Assembly (NCBI GenBank): GCA_002943765.1
Contig: PQWQ01000010.1
Span: 684,501-748,500 of the forward strand
Reading direction: 5' to 3'
DNA from: Psoroptes ovis
Taxonomy: Eukaryota > Arthropoda > Arachnida > Sarcoptiformes > Psoroptidae
DNA length: 64,000 nucleotides
The translations under genes were made by a program, and so were the position numbers. Of the stretch, positions 1-14,300 are shown piece after piece. The first letter of the stretch is position 1; every line of letters starts with the position of its first letter. The notes under the pieces are model-generated. The model saw nothing but the letters and a program-made list of their open reading frames with translations, searched no databases and was not told the DNA's origin.

Positions 1-2109
1 AAATATCAAAAGCAGAAGCGCTATCTTCATAGTCTCATAGTCATAGTCATTATTATTATTTGGATATTTTATTGTTTGAAAAATAAGTGTGAGAAAATGA
101 TCTTAGAAATTCGAAAATTTGAAATTTCGGGGGCTTCTGAATGATTCAAGAATCATTTAAGAAATCATTCTTAAAGAATTGAATTGAATCGCATTGAATT
201 AAACTAATTTCATTTCGTTTCATTTCATCAGATTCATTTCATTTCATTCTGTTTTCCTCATAGAAAATTCATTGATTTTGATTATTTCAAATTCAATTCA
301 ATTCAACTTTGAAATTCATTTCTGGTGAATTTCACTCTGATTTTCACCATTCACAATCGATTCATTCCGCTGTGTTTAGTCGCTTGCTTTGCTTTACATT
401 GTTTCGGCGATCTGTCAACACGTCAATTATCACATATGGTTGAAGACGATGATTTTCGGTGCATCTTGGTGATGATACACTAAGACGACATAAGAAAGGA
501 GCGAGTTGAATGAAGACACATAGATAAGAATGCATGCAAACACTGAGTCTTAGACACTGATATGTGTCATATGAAGAGAAGAAAAAGTCTCAATTTTCAA
601 AGGCTTCATTCATTCAATTATTATTCATTGATTCATTTAATTCATTTTAATTTATTCAAATGTTTGAATACAATTCAATTTCATTCATTCATCTGAATTT
701 GAAAAAACCAAAATTTCCATTTTATCTTTGATATTTTCGGGAATTTCCAGAATTCTCAGAATTCCAAGAATTCCCCCAGAATTTCTTGGAATTCATTAGG
801 CTGTCCCATAAGTTCTTGCCGTTTTTCGAATGAAAAAAAAATTTAAAAAATGGCAAGAACTTATGGGACAACCTAATAATTTTTCCATTTGAATTTGATT
901 CGATTTGACTTTTTTTTTCTTTTGGTTCAAAAAAAGCGAAAAATTGATAATGAAAATTGAATTTAAGAAAGAAAATATATGAATGGAAAATGTTTGAATT
1001 GAAAATGAATTAATATAAATTAAATGTTTTTAGAAATTTGAAATGTAAATTGAATTTTTGAATTTTTGAAATTTTCAAATATTTCCCAAAGCTTAGAACC
1101 TTTTAATTTGATTAGTATATTTTCATTTAATTCCTCAAGTTTTCTAGAAAAAGGGTTGATTCAAAGGTTATAGTTGGTCATGTCCAGCATATGTAATATT
1201 TACATATGTAATATATCTGTGATCCCTTGGCGTGCGTTTGTTGTTTGCTTTTTGTTGAAAAATTCAATGATAAATTTTGAATAAATTATCGAAGAAAGAA
1301 TAATAGCCTTAATAATTAAGATTTCAGATATGTTTTATCATATTTTTATAGCCATTTGATTCAGTATATCTCGATTATTAAGAATAATATTCATTCAAGG
1401 AGCTATCGAAAGTTCAATTTTGAAAATTTGAAAAATTTCATATTGAAAACTGATGAAATTTAAATTTTACTCTTAACACTCGTTCACCCTCACCCTTTAT
1501 TCCTCCAACTCTTCACTGAAATAATATAATTCAAATTTAAAATACTCCAGATGGTTTCTCAAAGAAGTTTTGAATTGATATGAGAAATGAATTCCGCGAT
1601 TCTCGTTGAAATAATATTCATTTATATTTATGTTTTAATTTATTCCTTTATATTTGTTAGAATACTTAATATTATTTATAATGACAATGAAAGTGATGAT
1701 GATCATTGTGAAAATAAATCCAGATTTAAGCATCTTGGTGAAAATTTTCCCCATATTGTTTTCGTGTTCGTATTAGAAAAATACCATGAGATCCAAGCTC
1801 ATGGCGGGTCCTATGGAAGATCATGTGTGTTGCCATGTTTATTTTGAGATTTTAAATTTTTTAAAATTTTAAATTCAAATAAATTAAATTAAATCAAATT
1901 AAATCAAATCAAATAAATGAATGTTTGAATGAATGAGTTTTATTCATTTCATTCAATTTTCAATGGTAAAAGAACAAAGATAATCAAATTTAATTCAAAT
2001 ATTCATAGCTTTTCATTGAAAATTCCATTCATTAATTCAATTTAATTTTAATTCAATCCCATTGAAACTAATCCAAATTTCTTTTTATTTAATTGAATTC
2101 AAAATGCAG
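1..2109. other. Intron of the Dscam-like gene (no exon seen)
   Basis: I see no exon-like reading frame with splice sites here. The stretch is AT-rich with TTCA/AATG-type simple sequence and one MITE at 796-876. It must be intron because the exon at 2110 needs an upstream partner. Confidence 0.7.
796..876. mobile_element. Mariner-type MITE copy, spacer group P
   Basis: TTAGGCTGTCCCATAAGTTC to ATGGGACAACCTAA; a short AT spacer lies between the GCCGTTTTT arms. Flanked by TA at the right end. Confidence 0.85.
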
Positions 2110-2382
2110 ATAAACCACCTTCATCCATTGTTGATTACCAAAATGATGATGAATTATTACAAATGGATCAGCCATCATCATCATCGTCATCATCGAAAAC
2201 ATCGAATGTCATTGTGATTAGTGGACAAAAAGCACAATTATCATGTCCATTATTCGATAATCACAATAATAATCATAATCATCGAATAAATATTTTAAAT
2301 TTATTAAAATCATCATCATCATCATCATCTGCTGCTCAAAGTGGTGTTGTCGGGGAATCGCTGCCAATTAAATGGCAAAAAG
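2110..2382 (+). CDS. Dscam: Dscam-like exon: first half of Ig6
   Basis: The acceptor AAAATGCAG ends at 2109 and the donor GTATGT starts at 2383. The exon encodes the strands up to the WQK tryptophan of an Ig domain, with VISGQKAQLSCP around the first conserved Cys. Two Ser runs and an Asn/His run are inserted between the Cys and Trp strands, where Dscam proteins usually have a short loop. Incoming and outgoing phase is 1. Confidence 0.85.
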
Positions 2383-5300
2383 GTATGTGAAATTTAATTG
2401 AAATATCAAAGATTAATTCGTCTTGAAACATACCGAACCCTCTTACCCTTTTCAAAACGATGAGATTAAAAGCTTCTTTCAAAAAAAGGGCCTCTAAATG
2501 GTTCAAAGGGTTGAAACAAGGTTTCTTTAAGCCCATGGAATTCCACCTTTGGATAAATTCCAATCAAAACACAAAAACTTTTGATTAAATACAATTTTTG
2601 ATTGAAGTAATCAAAGAATTAGAATCCGAATACAGGATTTGAAACAATTCAGATTACCCATGATTCACATTTGAATATAACAAGCTAAAAACAAGATGTT
2701 TTAATAATATAAATAATAATAATAATCAGGATAATTCAAAGTTGAATTTGTTCTATATTCATTCAACCATACACATACAGACACACACATACACATTTTA
2801 AATAGTTGTATTCAAATATTCTCTCATTGCATTACTCAACGGGCAAACATTCATATTCAGTGCTTAACTTTTGCTGCTTGTTTTTCCTTCATCCTTTTGG
2901 ACCAAAAGTTATAACTCTCAGAGCTCAGTTCAACTGTTTAGCTGCTTTACAGTTTTCAGGGGTTTCAGAGGCTTTGAAACACCTTAGTACAAGCTTGAAA
3001 TCAGCTCACTATTTGTTCAATTTAATTAAATACATTCGAATACTTTTTGCCTGAAAAAAGAAAAAAATTTACATTTTGAACGATTTCACTTTTGATCATT
3101 CTATACAACCAATTCAATTATTATTAAGTTGTCCGAAAAGTTTTCACCGATTATATCGTAGGGAATTATTAGAAAATCGGCAAGAACTTATCGGACAACC
3201 TAATACATTTCAAATGGAATTTGATGGAAAATTTCATTTATTTGTATTTTTTTGAAAATGATTTCCATTCATTCATTCGTTCAATTATCATTGTTTTTTA
3301 ATTAAAATTTTTTTTTTGTGTTTTGATTGTTTGCCATTTGATTTCTGATTCGATGTGTTTTAATATGTTTGAAAATGGAACAACTCAATAGAATGTAAAG
3401 ACTATAGTTATTTTCCTATGGGCAATATATTGAAACACACACAACAGCCGAAACACGGTCCAATCTTTTATCATGCATTGTATCGCATCAATTATTTAAA
3501 TTTGAAGGCGAAAATTATCGAAAAAATTATTGAAAATCACCAAATTCAAACACAGAATATTTGTGTTTAGGAACCTTATGAAAATAAACAAACAAATGAA
3601 TTTTTCAGAATTTTAAAATTTTGAAATTTTAAAAGTATTTTCATGTTTTATTTTTGGAAATTTCGGGTAAATTTCTCCAAATTTCCATTCAAACACCATG
3701 AAAATGCTTCTGTCAAATCAAATACAGTCATTAAACATTCACAAACACCCTACGAAATAGTAATTTTCGTGTTGATAATTATGTTTCTCTTAATTTGCCT
3801 GTATGAATATTCAAATAATTTCTGGAAATATTTTTTTTCAATAAATGAACAGATAATAAAATATTACCATATGATCATCGACAACATATTAATTCGAATG
3901 GAACGTTGATCATTCAATCAACACAAAAACGTATGGATGAAGGTAATTATTATTGTTATTTAGATGAATCGGTGGACAAAGCATCAATATATGAACAATT
4001 ACATAAAAATTTGAATGATGATAGTGCAATTATACACCTCAAAGTGATGGGTAAGTGTTAATAATCGTAAATTCCTTGACTTTAGAATATTTTTAACCTT
4101 TTAATCTCACATGTTGTAGACCCACCACACGTTGCACCATTTGAATTTCCAAACGATTTACAAGTTGGAATGAAAACACGTGCAATATGTTCCGTAATGA
4201 AAGGTGATCAACCCTTTAAATTCCTGTGGACACAAAATGGTAATAAAATCGAATCAGACATCGTAACCGATAATAGTGGTGCCATTTATCGTATACAAAA
4301 TTTTCGTGATTATTCAATGTTAACAATCGATAGTTTGACATTATCACATGCAGGCAATATCACATGTACAGTATCGAATGATTTAATTAAAACAAAAATA
4401 TCACAAAGTTCATTACTTAAAGTTAATGGTAAGTTGATTTTACTTACATTCGCTTATATCTTAATTATCAAATAATTATTCTCCTAATAATAATTTGATT
4501 AATTCTTTGAATCTAATCAATGAAGAAACATCTATAAGCTTAGTAGTCTTGTTTTTTTTTTTCTTAAAAAAACTTTTCAATAATCATTGAATATTAATTA
4601 CACCATAGAAAAAAAAACTCTTGAAAAGTCTATTCTTGAACACAGCATCAAAAGATGCTAATTTAGCAAAATTCCAAAGGCCTATACCTCATGGATTTTT
4701 TATTTCTTTTTTTTTGAAGAATAAATCTCATGTAAAATATCTTCGACGGAAAACTCTTAAATTAACCTGTACACAAATTGCCAAGTTTTTGCCCGAAAAA
4801 CATTCTCACTCTGTGTATATATTGTGTGATTGATCGACACAATGATCGATCAGATCCAAAAATGTAAATTTAATTAGTTTAATTAATTTCGGGGCCTTGA
4901 AAACAAAGTGGTGACTTGTATCGAATCTACACCAGGCGATTCCACCAGCAGCAGCAATTCTGCAAAATTTGTTGCCACACAAAAGTGCAGAAATAAATCC
5001 ATGAGTTTTGAAAATTTTTGATGATTTTGCTAAATCACCGAGTTCGTTTGTTTTGGCTCATGTTTTTCCAGTGTCTCTGGATTTTCTTCGGCCCAAATAT
5101 GATCAGTAGTTTCCCAGTGCAAATGCATGTTTACTTTACACCCAAACTATAGATCAAACAGTTGAATGAATTGTCATTTTGTCGAGTTTTGAGTTTCATA
5201 ATTCATAAATTTTCAATTCCAACAAAAACAGCACCACCACAATGGATAATTGAACCAAACGATTCTGAAGTCATCTTACATCAATCAATCCGGATCGATT

Positions 5301-8300
5301 GCCTTGCATCTGGATCACCGAAACCATTCACCACATGGAAACGTGCATTAGGTAAGTTTATCGATTCGTTTATTTATTATTATTTGCTTTCACTGAATTT
5401 AATAATTTCAAATTTTCCTTGAAATTTTCGATTTTAATTTTGAAATCTGCGAGAAAAGTGATTAAATTCATATGGAATTCACACCGAATTCATTCTTTGA
5501 ATTGAATTGAATCGTTCCAAACCTGAAACGTGAACCAGATTTCTTTTATTAATTTTTTTTTTTTTTTGATTTTCTCGCATCAATTTCAATGCTTTCAGTT
5601 CAACCAAAGAGGCTAAGGTCTCAATTTCAATTTCATTGAAATTTGAAATTTTCCAAACTACCAAATGTTTTCCCCGTTTATTTGTTTTAAAATTAAATTT
5701 TTTTAAAATTTGAAATTTCGTTTTCATTTCGAGAGAAAAAATTTAAAATGAAAAAATTTCAAAATTTTCAAAATTTAAAATTTCAATTTGTCACCACCGA
5801 CCCAACAAACACATTGACGACTACATTTGATATGTACCCTGTGCAACGGGCCTGGCACCCTTAAGGTCCCAGCCAATTATTTTAAGGGTACAGTTCAGCC
5901 CTAAGATTCAGGCTCATAGAGCGTGAGATTCTGGCCTCGTCGAAAGGATTTTCAATGAAATTTCGTCAAATTTTGCCAAATTTTATTACACTGAAACGTG
6001 TGTGAAAATGTGTATGAAAGTTACATTAGGTTGTCCCATAAGTTTTTGCTGATTTTCCAATAATTTTCTACGATATAACCAGCAAGAACTTATGGGATAA
6101 CCTAATACAAATACAACAGCTATGAATAATGAATGAATAAGAAATGTAATGCAGTGAAAATCACTTTTTGAGAGGTGTAAACTTTATTTTTATTACTTTA
6201 CGATACAATCGTATGAAATTTTATTGAAAATCATAAAAAATTGAAAATGAAAAAAAAAAAAAAAATGAAATCTCATAGAATTTCGAATTATTTGATTTTC
6301 AATTTTTTCAAAATTCTTTGAAATTCTCCAAGAATTCTCTGCGAAAATTCCAAGAAATTCTTCAAGAATTTTTTCAAATAAAAAAATTCCAAGAATCTCA
6401 TAAAAATCTTCCAGAAAAAAATCCAAGAATTTCACAGAATAATTCTACAGAATTATTCCTGTAGAATATTTCACACACACAGTACTTGCACGTATACTTG
6501 AACACACACTCATAAATACGTGTGTATAGCCTTTGTGTGTATTTCTGAACTGAATATGTGTAAGGTTATATGTATGTTTCACTTTTGCAAAAATCATAAA
6601 TAAGTCTATGAGTCTATGAGTAATTTTACTCTTAATATTTTTCTTTCTTTGAAAGTAAATATTGAAGACGAGAGTAAACCTTTTACGGGTGGAAAAATAA
6701 GAGAAAATTACCCGAATCTTTCATATTTTCTTCCTCGGAAATTTCTCTGAAAATTTCCCCGAAATTTTCAAAATAAACTTTGAATTACTCAAATATTAAC
6801 CTAAGTAACAGTAACACATCAACAATAATCAGCTCGTAATAACCAACCAACCAACAAACAATAACAATTTTGAAAAATGATGCGGATAATTTCGAAATGA
6901 GAATCTTGTATATTTCCTTGTATCCATAGTCTTTTGTTGTTTGGACCCATTAGATGTATGGTCCATTGTATTTCTGTGTCCGTGTGTGCGTGTGTGTATT
7001 GGTTGAAATATTAGGTTGTCCGAAAAGTGTTTGCCGATTATATCGTAGGTAATCATGAAAAAATCGGCAAAAACTTATTGGACAACCTAATACATTTACT
7101 ATGGCATCCATTTTTTAAAAAATATCCAAGTAATAACAAAAGCTATTATTACGCTGGTTATCATTAAATTTAGATCAAAAAAATAGTCGGAGAAATATTT
7201 GAAATCTTTCATTTTTCTTCCATTATTTTCTTTCCATTTCCAAGATTTAAACCCAATAATTTTCTCATGAATTCGTATTTTCTCGGGTATAAAATACATG
7301 AGAAATATTCTTTCGTCCATTTTGAAAATACACAATGAAATTCTGAATGATGAATCAAAGAAAAATATTGAAATAATATTAGGTTGTCCCATAAGTTCTT
7401 GCCGATTTTTCAATAATTTTCTACGATATAACCGGCAAGAACTTATAGGACAACCCAATATTTTAGGGTAGGAAGATATTGAAATGAAATATCAGAGAAA
7501 TTCAATGCATTAGTTCAGTAGTAGAGTTCATTCAAAACTTGATACAATTACAATGATTGTATACTTCAAATGATTATTATTACTGCTCTTTGTTCAGGCA
7601 AAAATGTTCAGCCAAATGTAATGACTATTATCTTTACAATAGTCCTTATAAGGATAATAATAATATGGTTCCTTCGATAGGGTCTTCGAGATAAGTAAAT
7701 GAAAGAATTGTGGGAGTATTTCTTTTGGAATTCTTTGATTTCTCTGGATTTCTGTGATTTCCTTGAAAGTTTCTTATGTTCTAGGAACCAATAATCGAAT
7801 AGTCTTATGGAATATTTCTTGAATGAAATTCTTGAAGACCATCGACCATGATCTCATTGGATCTCATTGGACCTTTTGAATCTCGTATGAATATCTGGAA
7901 TTCATGTGTCTGTATGTGCATTCATGTATGTGTGTTATTCATGTATCTCTTATTCTTGTTATTCTCAGAAATATCTCGAATCTGTAAGGTTATAACCCAT
8001 GATATATTACATTTCAAAAATATTCGATTCATTGAAATTAATCGAAAATGACATTCGAGCAAAAATGAACTCACCATGAACAAATGTAAACAAATTATTA
8101 CTTTTGATTTTCATTCATTGGTGGTAATTATTTATCATTATTCCGAAATTTTCGTGGTCAGAGAATGAAGGATATCAAGGCTAAGATGAATCATTGAATC
8201 GAAATGAATCGAAATGATTCAATGATTTATCAGGTTTGCCTCTTTGATATATTCGAATTGTCGCTTCTTTGATTATTTGAAATCTTTTCGATATTTTTCG

Positions 8301-11300
8301 GATCAGTAAATTAGCACTTATTCTCAGCGTTTTTTCAAAGACTTTGAAACATTTAAGACTCTGAGAGGCCATAAGGCTGATAGCGGAGATAATTGACAAT
8401 AATTCATTTCATTGAATTCTCCAATTCAATTCTCATGCCAAGAATTTCTAATTCTTTCAAATTCAATTTCGAATATTTTTGATTCAATTTTTCCCAATGA
8501 AAATCAAATGGAAAACAATCGATCGAACAAAAGACCTTTGATTCGAATCAAAATGTCGATAATCCTTGGGTATTACCGAACCATTTTCAAATAATATGAA
8601 AATGGTTCATTGAAATGTCAATAATTTCACATGGTTTGACTTGGCTTTCCAAACATTGTTTGTGGCCATTATTGGTGGTTGACTTTGTCGCCAATAATGC
8701 TTGTTGGTGTGCCTATAGAAATGTCAACAAGGCTATTCATATTTTCAGGTCCATTCATATTTCTTTTTATTAATATTTTTTAAATTGAAAATTTGAAATA
8801 ATTTTTCGATATCACATCCCATGAATTTATATGTTTCATAAAACTAGGACTATAGTTTAGGACCTTCTGCATTTCTTCCATAGCTTTATTATTATTATTA
8901 TTTATCATGTATCATGATCACACACACAAATTCAATGAAATTTAAATTGAAATCATGTAATTCATCTCTCGTTTGTTTGTTTATTTCATAATTTTCGAAA
9001 TTGTGAAATTTTCATTTTTTCAAAATTTCCAATTCGTAAATTTTTATGAAATGAATTTTCAATTCAAAGCAAATATGATTTCGTCCATTTGATGATTGAC
9101 CACCTTGCCCTTAAAAATCATTGACCAACGTAGAAATGGACCTGAACAGAGAGTAATTTGGGTTTTTGAATTTGAATTCAGCACAAAAATTAATTGAATT
9201 TTGGTTGAATTTGTACCTTAAAAGAAAGTGAATGAACAGCAAACAAACATACCGTCTTTAATCGATACATGTGTATCATCATTCGTAAAATCAATGTATC
9301 CATCTATCATTCATATATTAAGTTGTCCCATAAGTTCTTGCCGTTTTTTAAATGAAAAAAAAATTTTAAAAAAACGGCAAGAACTTATGGCAAAATCTAA
9401 TTTGATTCTCATTCGAAATTCAATGAATTCAATGATTGAATTCAATATGAATGATATTCAATTGAAATTGATACCATTCGAATTGAAATGGATGCCATTC
9501 GAAGATACTTATAAAACTTCAAACTTTTTCAAATTAAAACAAGGAGCCAACAAACAAGCTGCAAAATTGTTCAAAATTTTTAATCAAATTTCATTAATTC
9601 ATCTGTTTGTATTTGTTAAAATTGAAAAAAACATTGTTACACATTGACTGGTTCGGTTTAATGGTTTTCAATAATCGAAATCATCACAATCATAATAATA
9701 AACCATGATATAATAAGTGATCATTATTTGAGACTCTGGAATGAATGAATGAAATGAAAAATTTTCATTTCATTCTCCCATTCATTTCTAACATCAATAA
9801 GAAATCATGAATCCTTATTATTATTATTATTATCAATATTAGGTTGTCCCATAAGTTCTTGCTGTTTTTTAAATTTTTTTTCGTTCGAAAAATGGTAAGA
9901 ACTTATGGGACAACCTAATATTATTATTATTATTGTTGAACATTGTTATTGATTATTGAATTGAAATTCTTGAAAAGCAAAAGCATCATTCAATGTGAAA
10001 TGAATTCTTTCATAGAATTTCTCATTGATTGAAAGAATCGTTTCAATTTTTGAAAGTATCGTTTCATTTGAAAGATTCAAAGATTCATTTGAAAGATTCA
10101 AAGATTCATCATTTGAAGAATCGTCTCTCGTTGAATGATTTGATTTCATACGAATAATGAAACTGAATAATGATGGAGATGAATAAGAAGAACCATAAAG
10201 AATTGAATGAGTGAAGAAATATCATAAAGATTATTGTTCTTTCTTCAAGAATTTCAGTTCTTTTCATTCATTTTGAATGTAAGATTGAATGTGAAACTAT
10301 GAAATTGAAAAATGGAATGAAATGAAATGAGTGAAAAATCAATGAAAATCTATGGTACACCAAGAAGAAGAAGAACAATACTAAGAAATTTACAGACAAA
10401 CATCGTTGGAAATTCAATGTAAATGTTCAATGTTTGAAAAAAAAACGACTAAGCAAAAAATGTGAATTGAAATAATATATGGAATAGTATTGAAATATTG
10501 AATTTCTTAAGAAAAATATTCGTATGTTTTTCAATGGAAAATATTCTTGAATATTTATTCACATTTGTTTGAGTGCTATGTTCGAAGAATTGAGAAACAA
10601 GCATCTCATATTAATAATAATAACGATTCTCTGACGATTCTTTAACGATGATGATGATTATATCGATCCATTTTCCCCATACATTGAATTGAATCGAAAT
10701 GAAATTTGAAATTGAAATCAAAATCGGAAAAAACTGAACTAAAAGTGTTGAAAAATATGTGCAAATTCATATTCATATATTAATTTACATTGATTTCATT
10801 TGAATAGATTTCATTTCAAAATTTCAATATTTGAAATATTGTAAAAATGATAAAATTAATGATGATGATTATTTTTGAAAATTTCATAAATACTCACAGA
10901 CAGACACCCTTAAACAAATATTTCAATATAGTTCGAATCGAATTTGAATTTTTGTGAAAGTTTCTTCTCAAAAATTCACGAAATTCAATAAAATTGCAAT
11001 TCCAAATGCACACACAAGAAAACCAATGAAATTATTATTATTAGGTTGTCCGATAAGTTTTTGCCGATTATATCGTAGGGAATCATGAGAAAATCGGCAA
11101 GAACTTTCCGGACAACCTAATATTATCATCGATAAATAATATTTATGAAAAAAAAAAACTCCTAGTCAAAGTCAAAGTGAAAAACTTGCCATAAACAATA
11201 CAAGTTGTGATATATGAGAAATGATTGCTCTGAAGTAATAACAACCATAATAATAATCAATAATCACAAACAACAATAACAAAAGTAATATGAAAGCATC

Positions 11301-14300
11301 GATTTATTACTTTACTTACAAATATAATCAATGATGATGATTATTGTTAGTATTACCATAGATTTTTCTTCCCGAGAATGGGGGCGTGTATGAATGAGTG
11401 TGTAAATCTCTCTGTGTGTAAATGTGTTTGAGTTATTGTTCATGTTATTCTATGATGATGATGTACACAATGGCCATCGATGATGATTCAAATAACAATG
11501 ACTACAACAATAACATCGACCGAAGAACACAACATTGCAGGCCCACACCCCCTTTGAAAATCGATAATAAATCGATGTTTTCTCTCAATTTTTCTCTTGA
11601 TGCTTTGTGCTCGTAGTTTGCCTTGATTCATGTTTCGAAGTACATATTACACATTCCAATTGATCATCATTGAATCGTGTGTGTTTGTTTCGTATCGGTA
11701 TGTTTTTGTGTATTTACAACGAACCGAATGGTACACCATGACGAAGACGGAAAATGTATCGACAAGAACAATGGTGAACAATCGTAAATAACGAACGAAA
11801 CGGCCAAACAATGATCAAGCAAGCAAATAATCATCGATGATGTTGATGATGCTAAGAAATGCTGAGAATCCATTGTAAATCAACGAAGAAGAAACCCATT
11901 TTCCAAGATATTTTTCGCTCTGTGTATTTTCGTATGTATTCGTATGTTCGTATGTGTTCTCGTATGTGTAAGGGGTCCGTAGAATATCATCCACGATCGA
12001 TATTGTATCCATTTATTTATGATTCAATGTTTTTTGTTCAGGGTTGTAGTTGAAGTGTGTGTGGATGTCTATGCGTGGTTCGTATGGTTCGATTCTTCGA
12101 AATCTTCGACGAAAACATCGAATCGAATGTAAATATTCGGCCGAAAAAATGGCCGAAAATACCAAATAAAAACAAGGAAAACATGAGTAAATCAAATCAT
12201 TTGATGGTTCTTTGGTGGAATCTGTGAATAAGAATTGAATCGAAAATCGAAGAATGCAATCACTCAATGGAATAGGTCAGCAACAAACATTGTTGTTGAA
12301 AGTACATTTCATTTCTATAGTTTCGGGTCTGATTTCTATGATTTACAATCGTTGAAAATGTAAAAATGTTTTCGGTAATTTTACTTGTAAAAACTAGCCC
12401 TAGAATCCAGTGATTGTAGCCCGTTGAAAACCTTAGAATGATCAATGTTTGTGTTCGGCGCTGAACATTTCAAAGCTTGTGTCTTGGTGGAGAGAACAGA
12501 TTCGGCTATTTCTTTCGGAGAAATAAAAGTTTTCCTTCTTCATCATTCATTTCAACGAACAATATTATTATTATTAATGATAATGATTGTTGTCGATACA
12601 TTCGTATGTTCATTTCTTAATGACATTGAAAATATGTTTGATTTTGTTTCAGTTTCAGTTTCAATTCGAAAACGAAACATTCATTGTTCGATCCATTGAA
12701 AATTGTCGAAATTTTGAAATGTATTTTGTAATGTAATCGATTTATTTGTTTGATGGTTGTCGTTGTTGACGCCATTTATTTGTGATAATTTGTTTTCGAT
12801 TTTGTTTTTTGAGCATCAACAAAATAGGAATCATTTGTATCAATATCAACGACGATATTGTCCATTGATTTATGAATTTTTCTTAGGGATGAATTGAATT
12901 CCATGACTCTGATTTTCCTGTTTTCCATTTTGGATTCTGCTTTGTTATATCGATGTGATTATTGATGCATTGAAATAATAATAATAATAATTTTAAAAAC
13001 AATCAAACATAGAATAGAAACATCGTTGCGAAACAAATTGATTCGAATGATTTTTGGGATTCTCTCGATGCTTGAAAAATATCAATTTATTTACAATTAC
13101 AAACGATATTACCATTATTTATTCGTTATTCACCATTAGCTCTTAATGATTAATGCCTTATAAATATAACCAATTTTGTTTTATTTATAAATACCAATTT
13201 TATTTGATATAAAAGGTACAAGCCCTTGGGAATATATACCGATTTACAATACCATACATTATTATTTACATTCAAATGGTTCATTAACAATTAAATCGGC
13301 TACACAACAACAATCCGGTTCGTATATTTGTCAATCAACAAATGGTTATGGTAATGATATTGGTAAATTAATACATTTAAAAGTGAATGGTTAGTGTTTT
13401 TTTCGAATCATTTTAATTTCAAATCAAATTTTGAATAATAATCGAGCAATTGGCTTCATCTGATTTCTCTTTGATTCATCCTTGAATCCTGTAGAGCCGC
13501 CAAGATTCCGAATATCTACACTGACACAAGTAGCAGTGAAAAATAAATCCATACGATTGATATGTCCACCCGATGGTGATCAACCAATACAAATGGAATG
13601 GTATCGAATCAATTCAATCATAATTGATCATTATTTTAATAATAATAATCATAATGATACTAATAATAATAATCGATATTCATCGATTTCAAAATCAAAT
13701 AATATTAATAATAATATCAATGATAATGATAAATTAATTTTATTAAATCCAAACAATAATGATGATGATCGATATATGTTTGAGTAAGTTATACAATATT
13801 ATACAATATTATTACGATGTCCGAAAAGTTTTTGCCGATTATATTGTGGAAATTGAATTGAAAAATCGTCAAGAACTTTTTGGACAATCTTATATTTCAG
13901 ATAATCTTCATATTCTAAATTAATTACGATTCATTTATCATCCTTTGACCCTTGACCAAACAAACTGATAGAATTCGTGAAATATCATCAAAATATTTAA
14001 GCGAAGAATATCGAACAAATATTGAAAATGATATAATAGATTCGAATGATTATGATTTAGCATCATATTCAAATGATATCATTGATGATATCAATGATAG
14101 TAATAATAATTTGAATAATCAAGATATTATTGATCAGCAAAAACAACAACCCCATCAACCGCAACAACAAACCTATTCGAAAAAATTTCAAAATAATCAA
14201 AAATTAATTGTATCAATATTAACAATTCGTAAACCGATGCGTGATGATTCAAGAATTTACTTGTGTAAAGCTATCAATGATTATGGTTGGGCCGAGCTGC

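Larger units (their letters stand above)
5352..13215. other. 7.9-kb intron splitting Ig8 of the Dscam-like gene
   Basis: The intron contains six MITEs, AT-rich simple repeats and a short GC-richer patch near 5810-5945. I looked for extra half-Ig exons (Y-x-C before a GT donor) and found none. Confidence 0.7.

Noticed and set aside
9946..10149. Minus-strand frame with repeated SLNLSNE
   Set aside because: It is a short tandem repeat of a GAATCTTTCAAAT-like word in an intron, without splice sites.
5352..13215. Dscam alternative exon cluster
   Set aside because: No duplicated half-Ig exon with Cys and splice sites was found in the interval.
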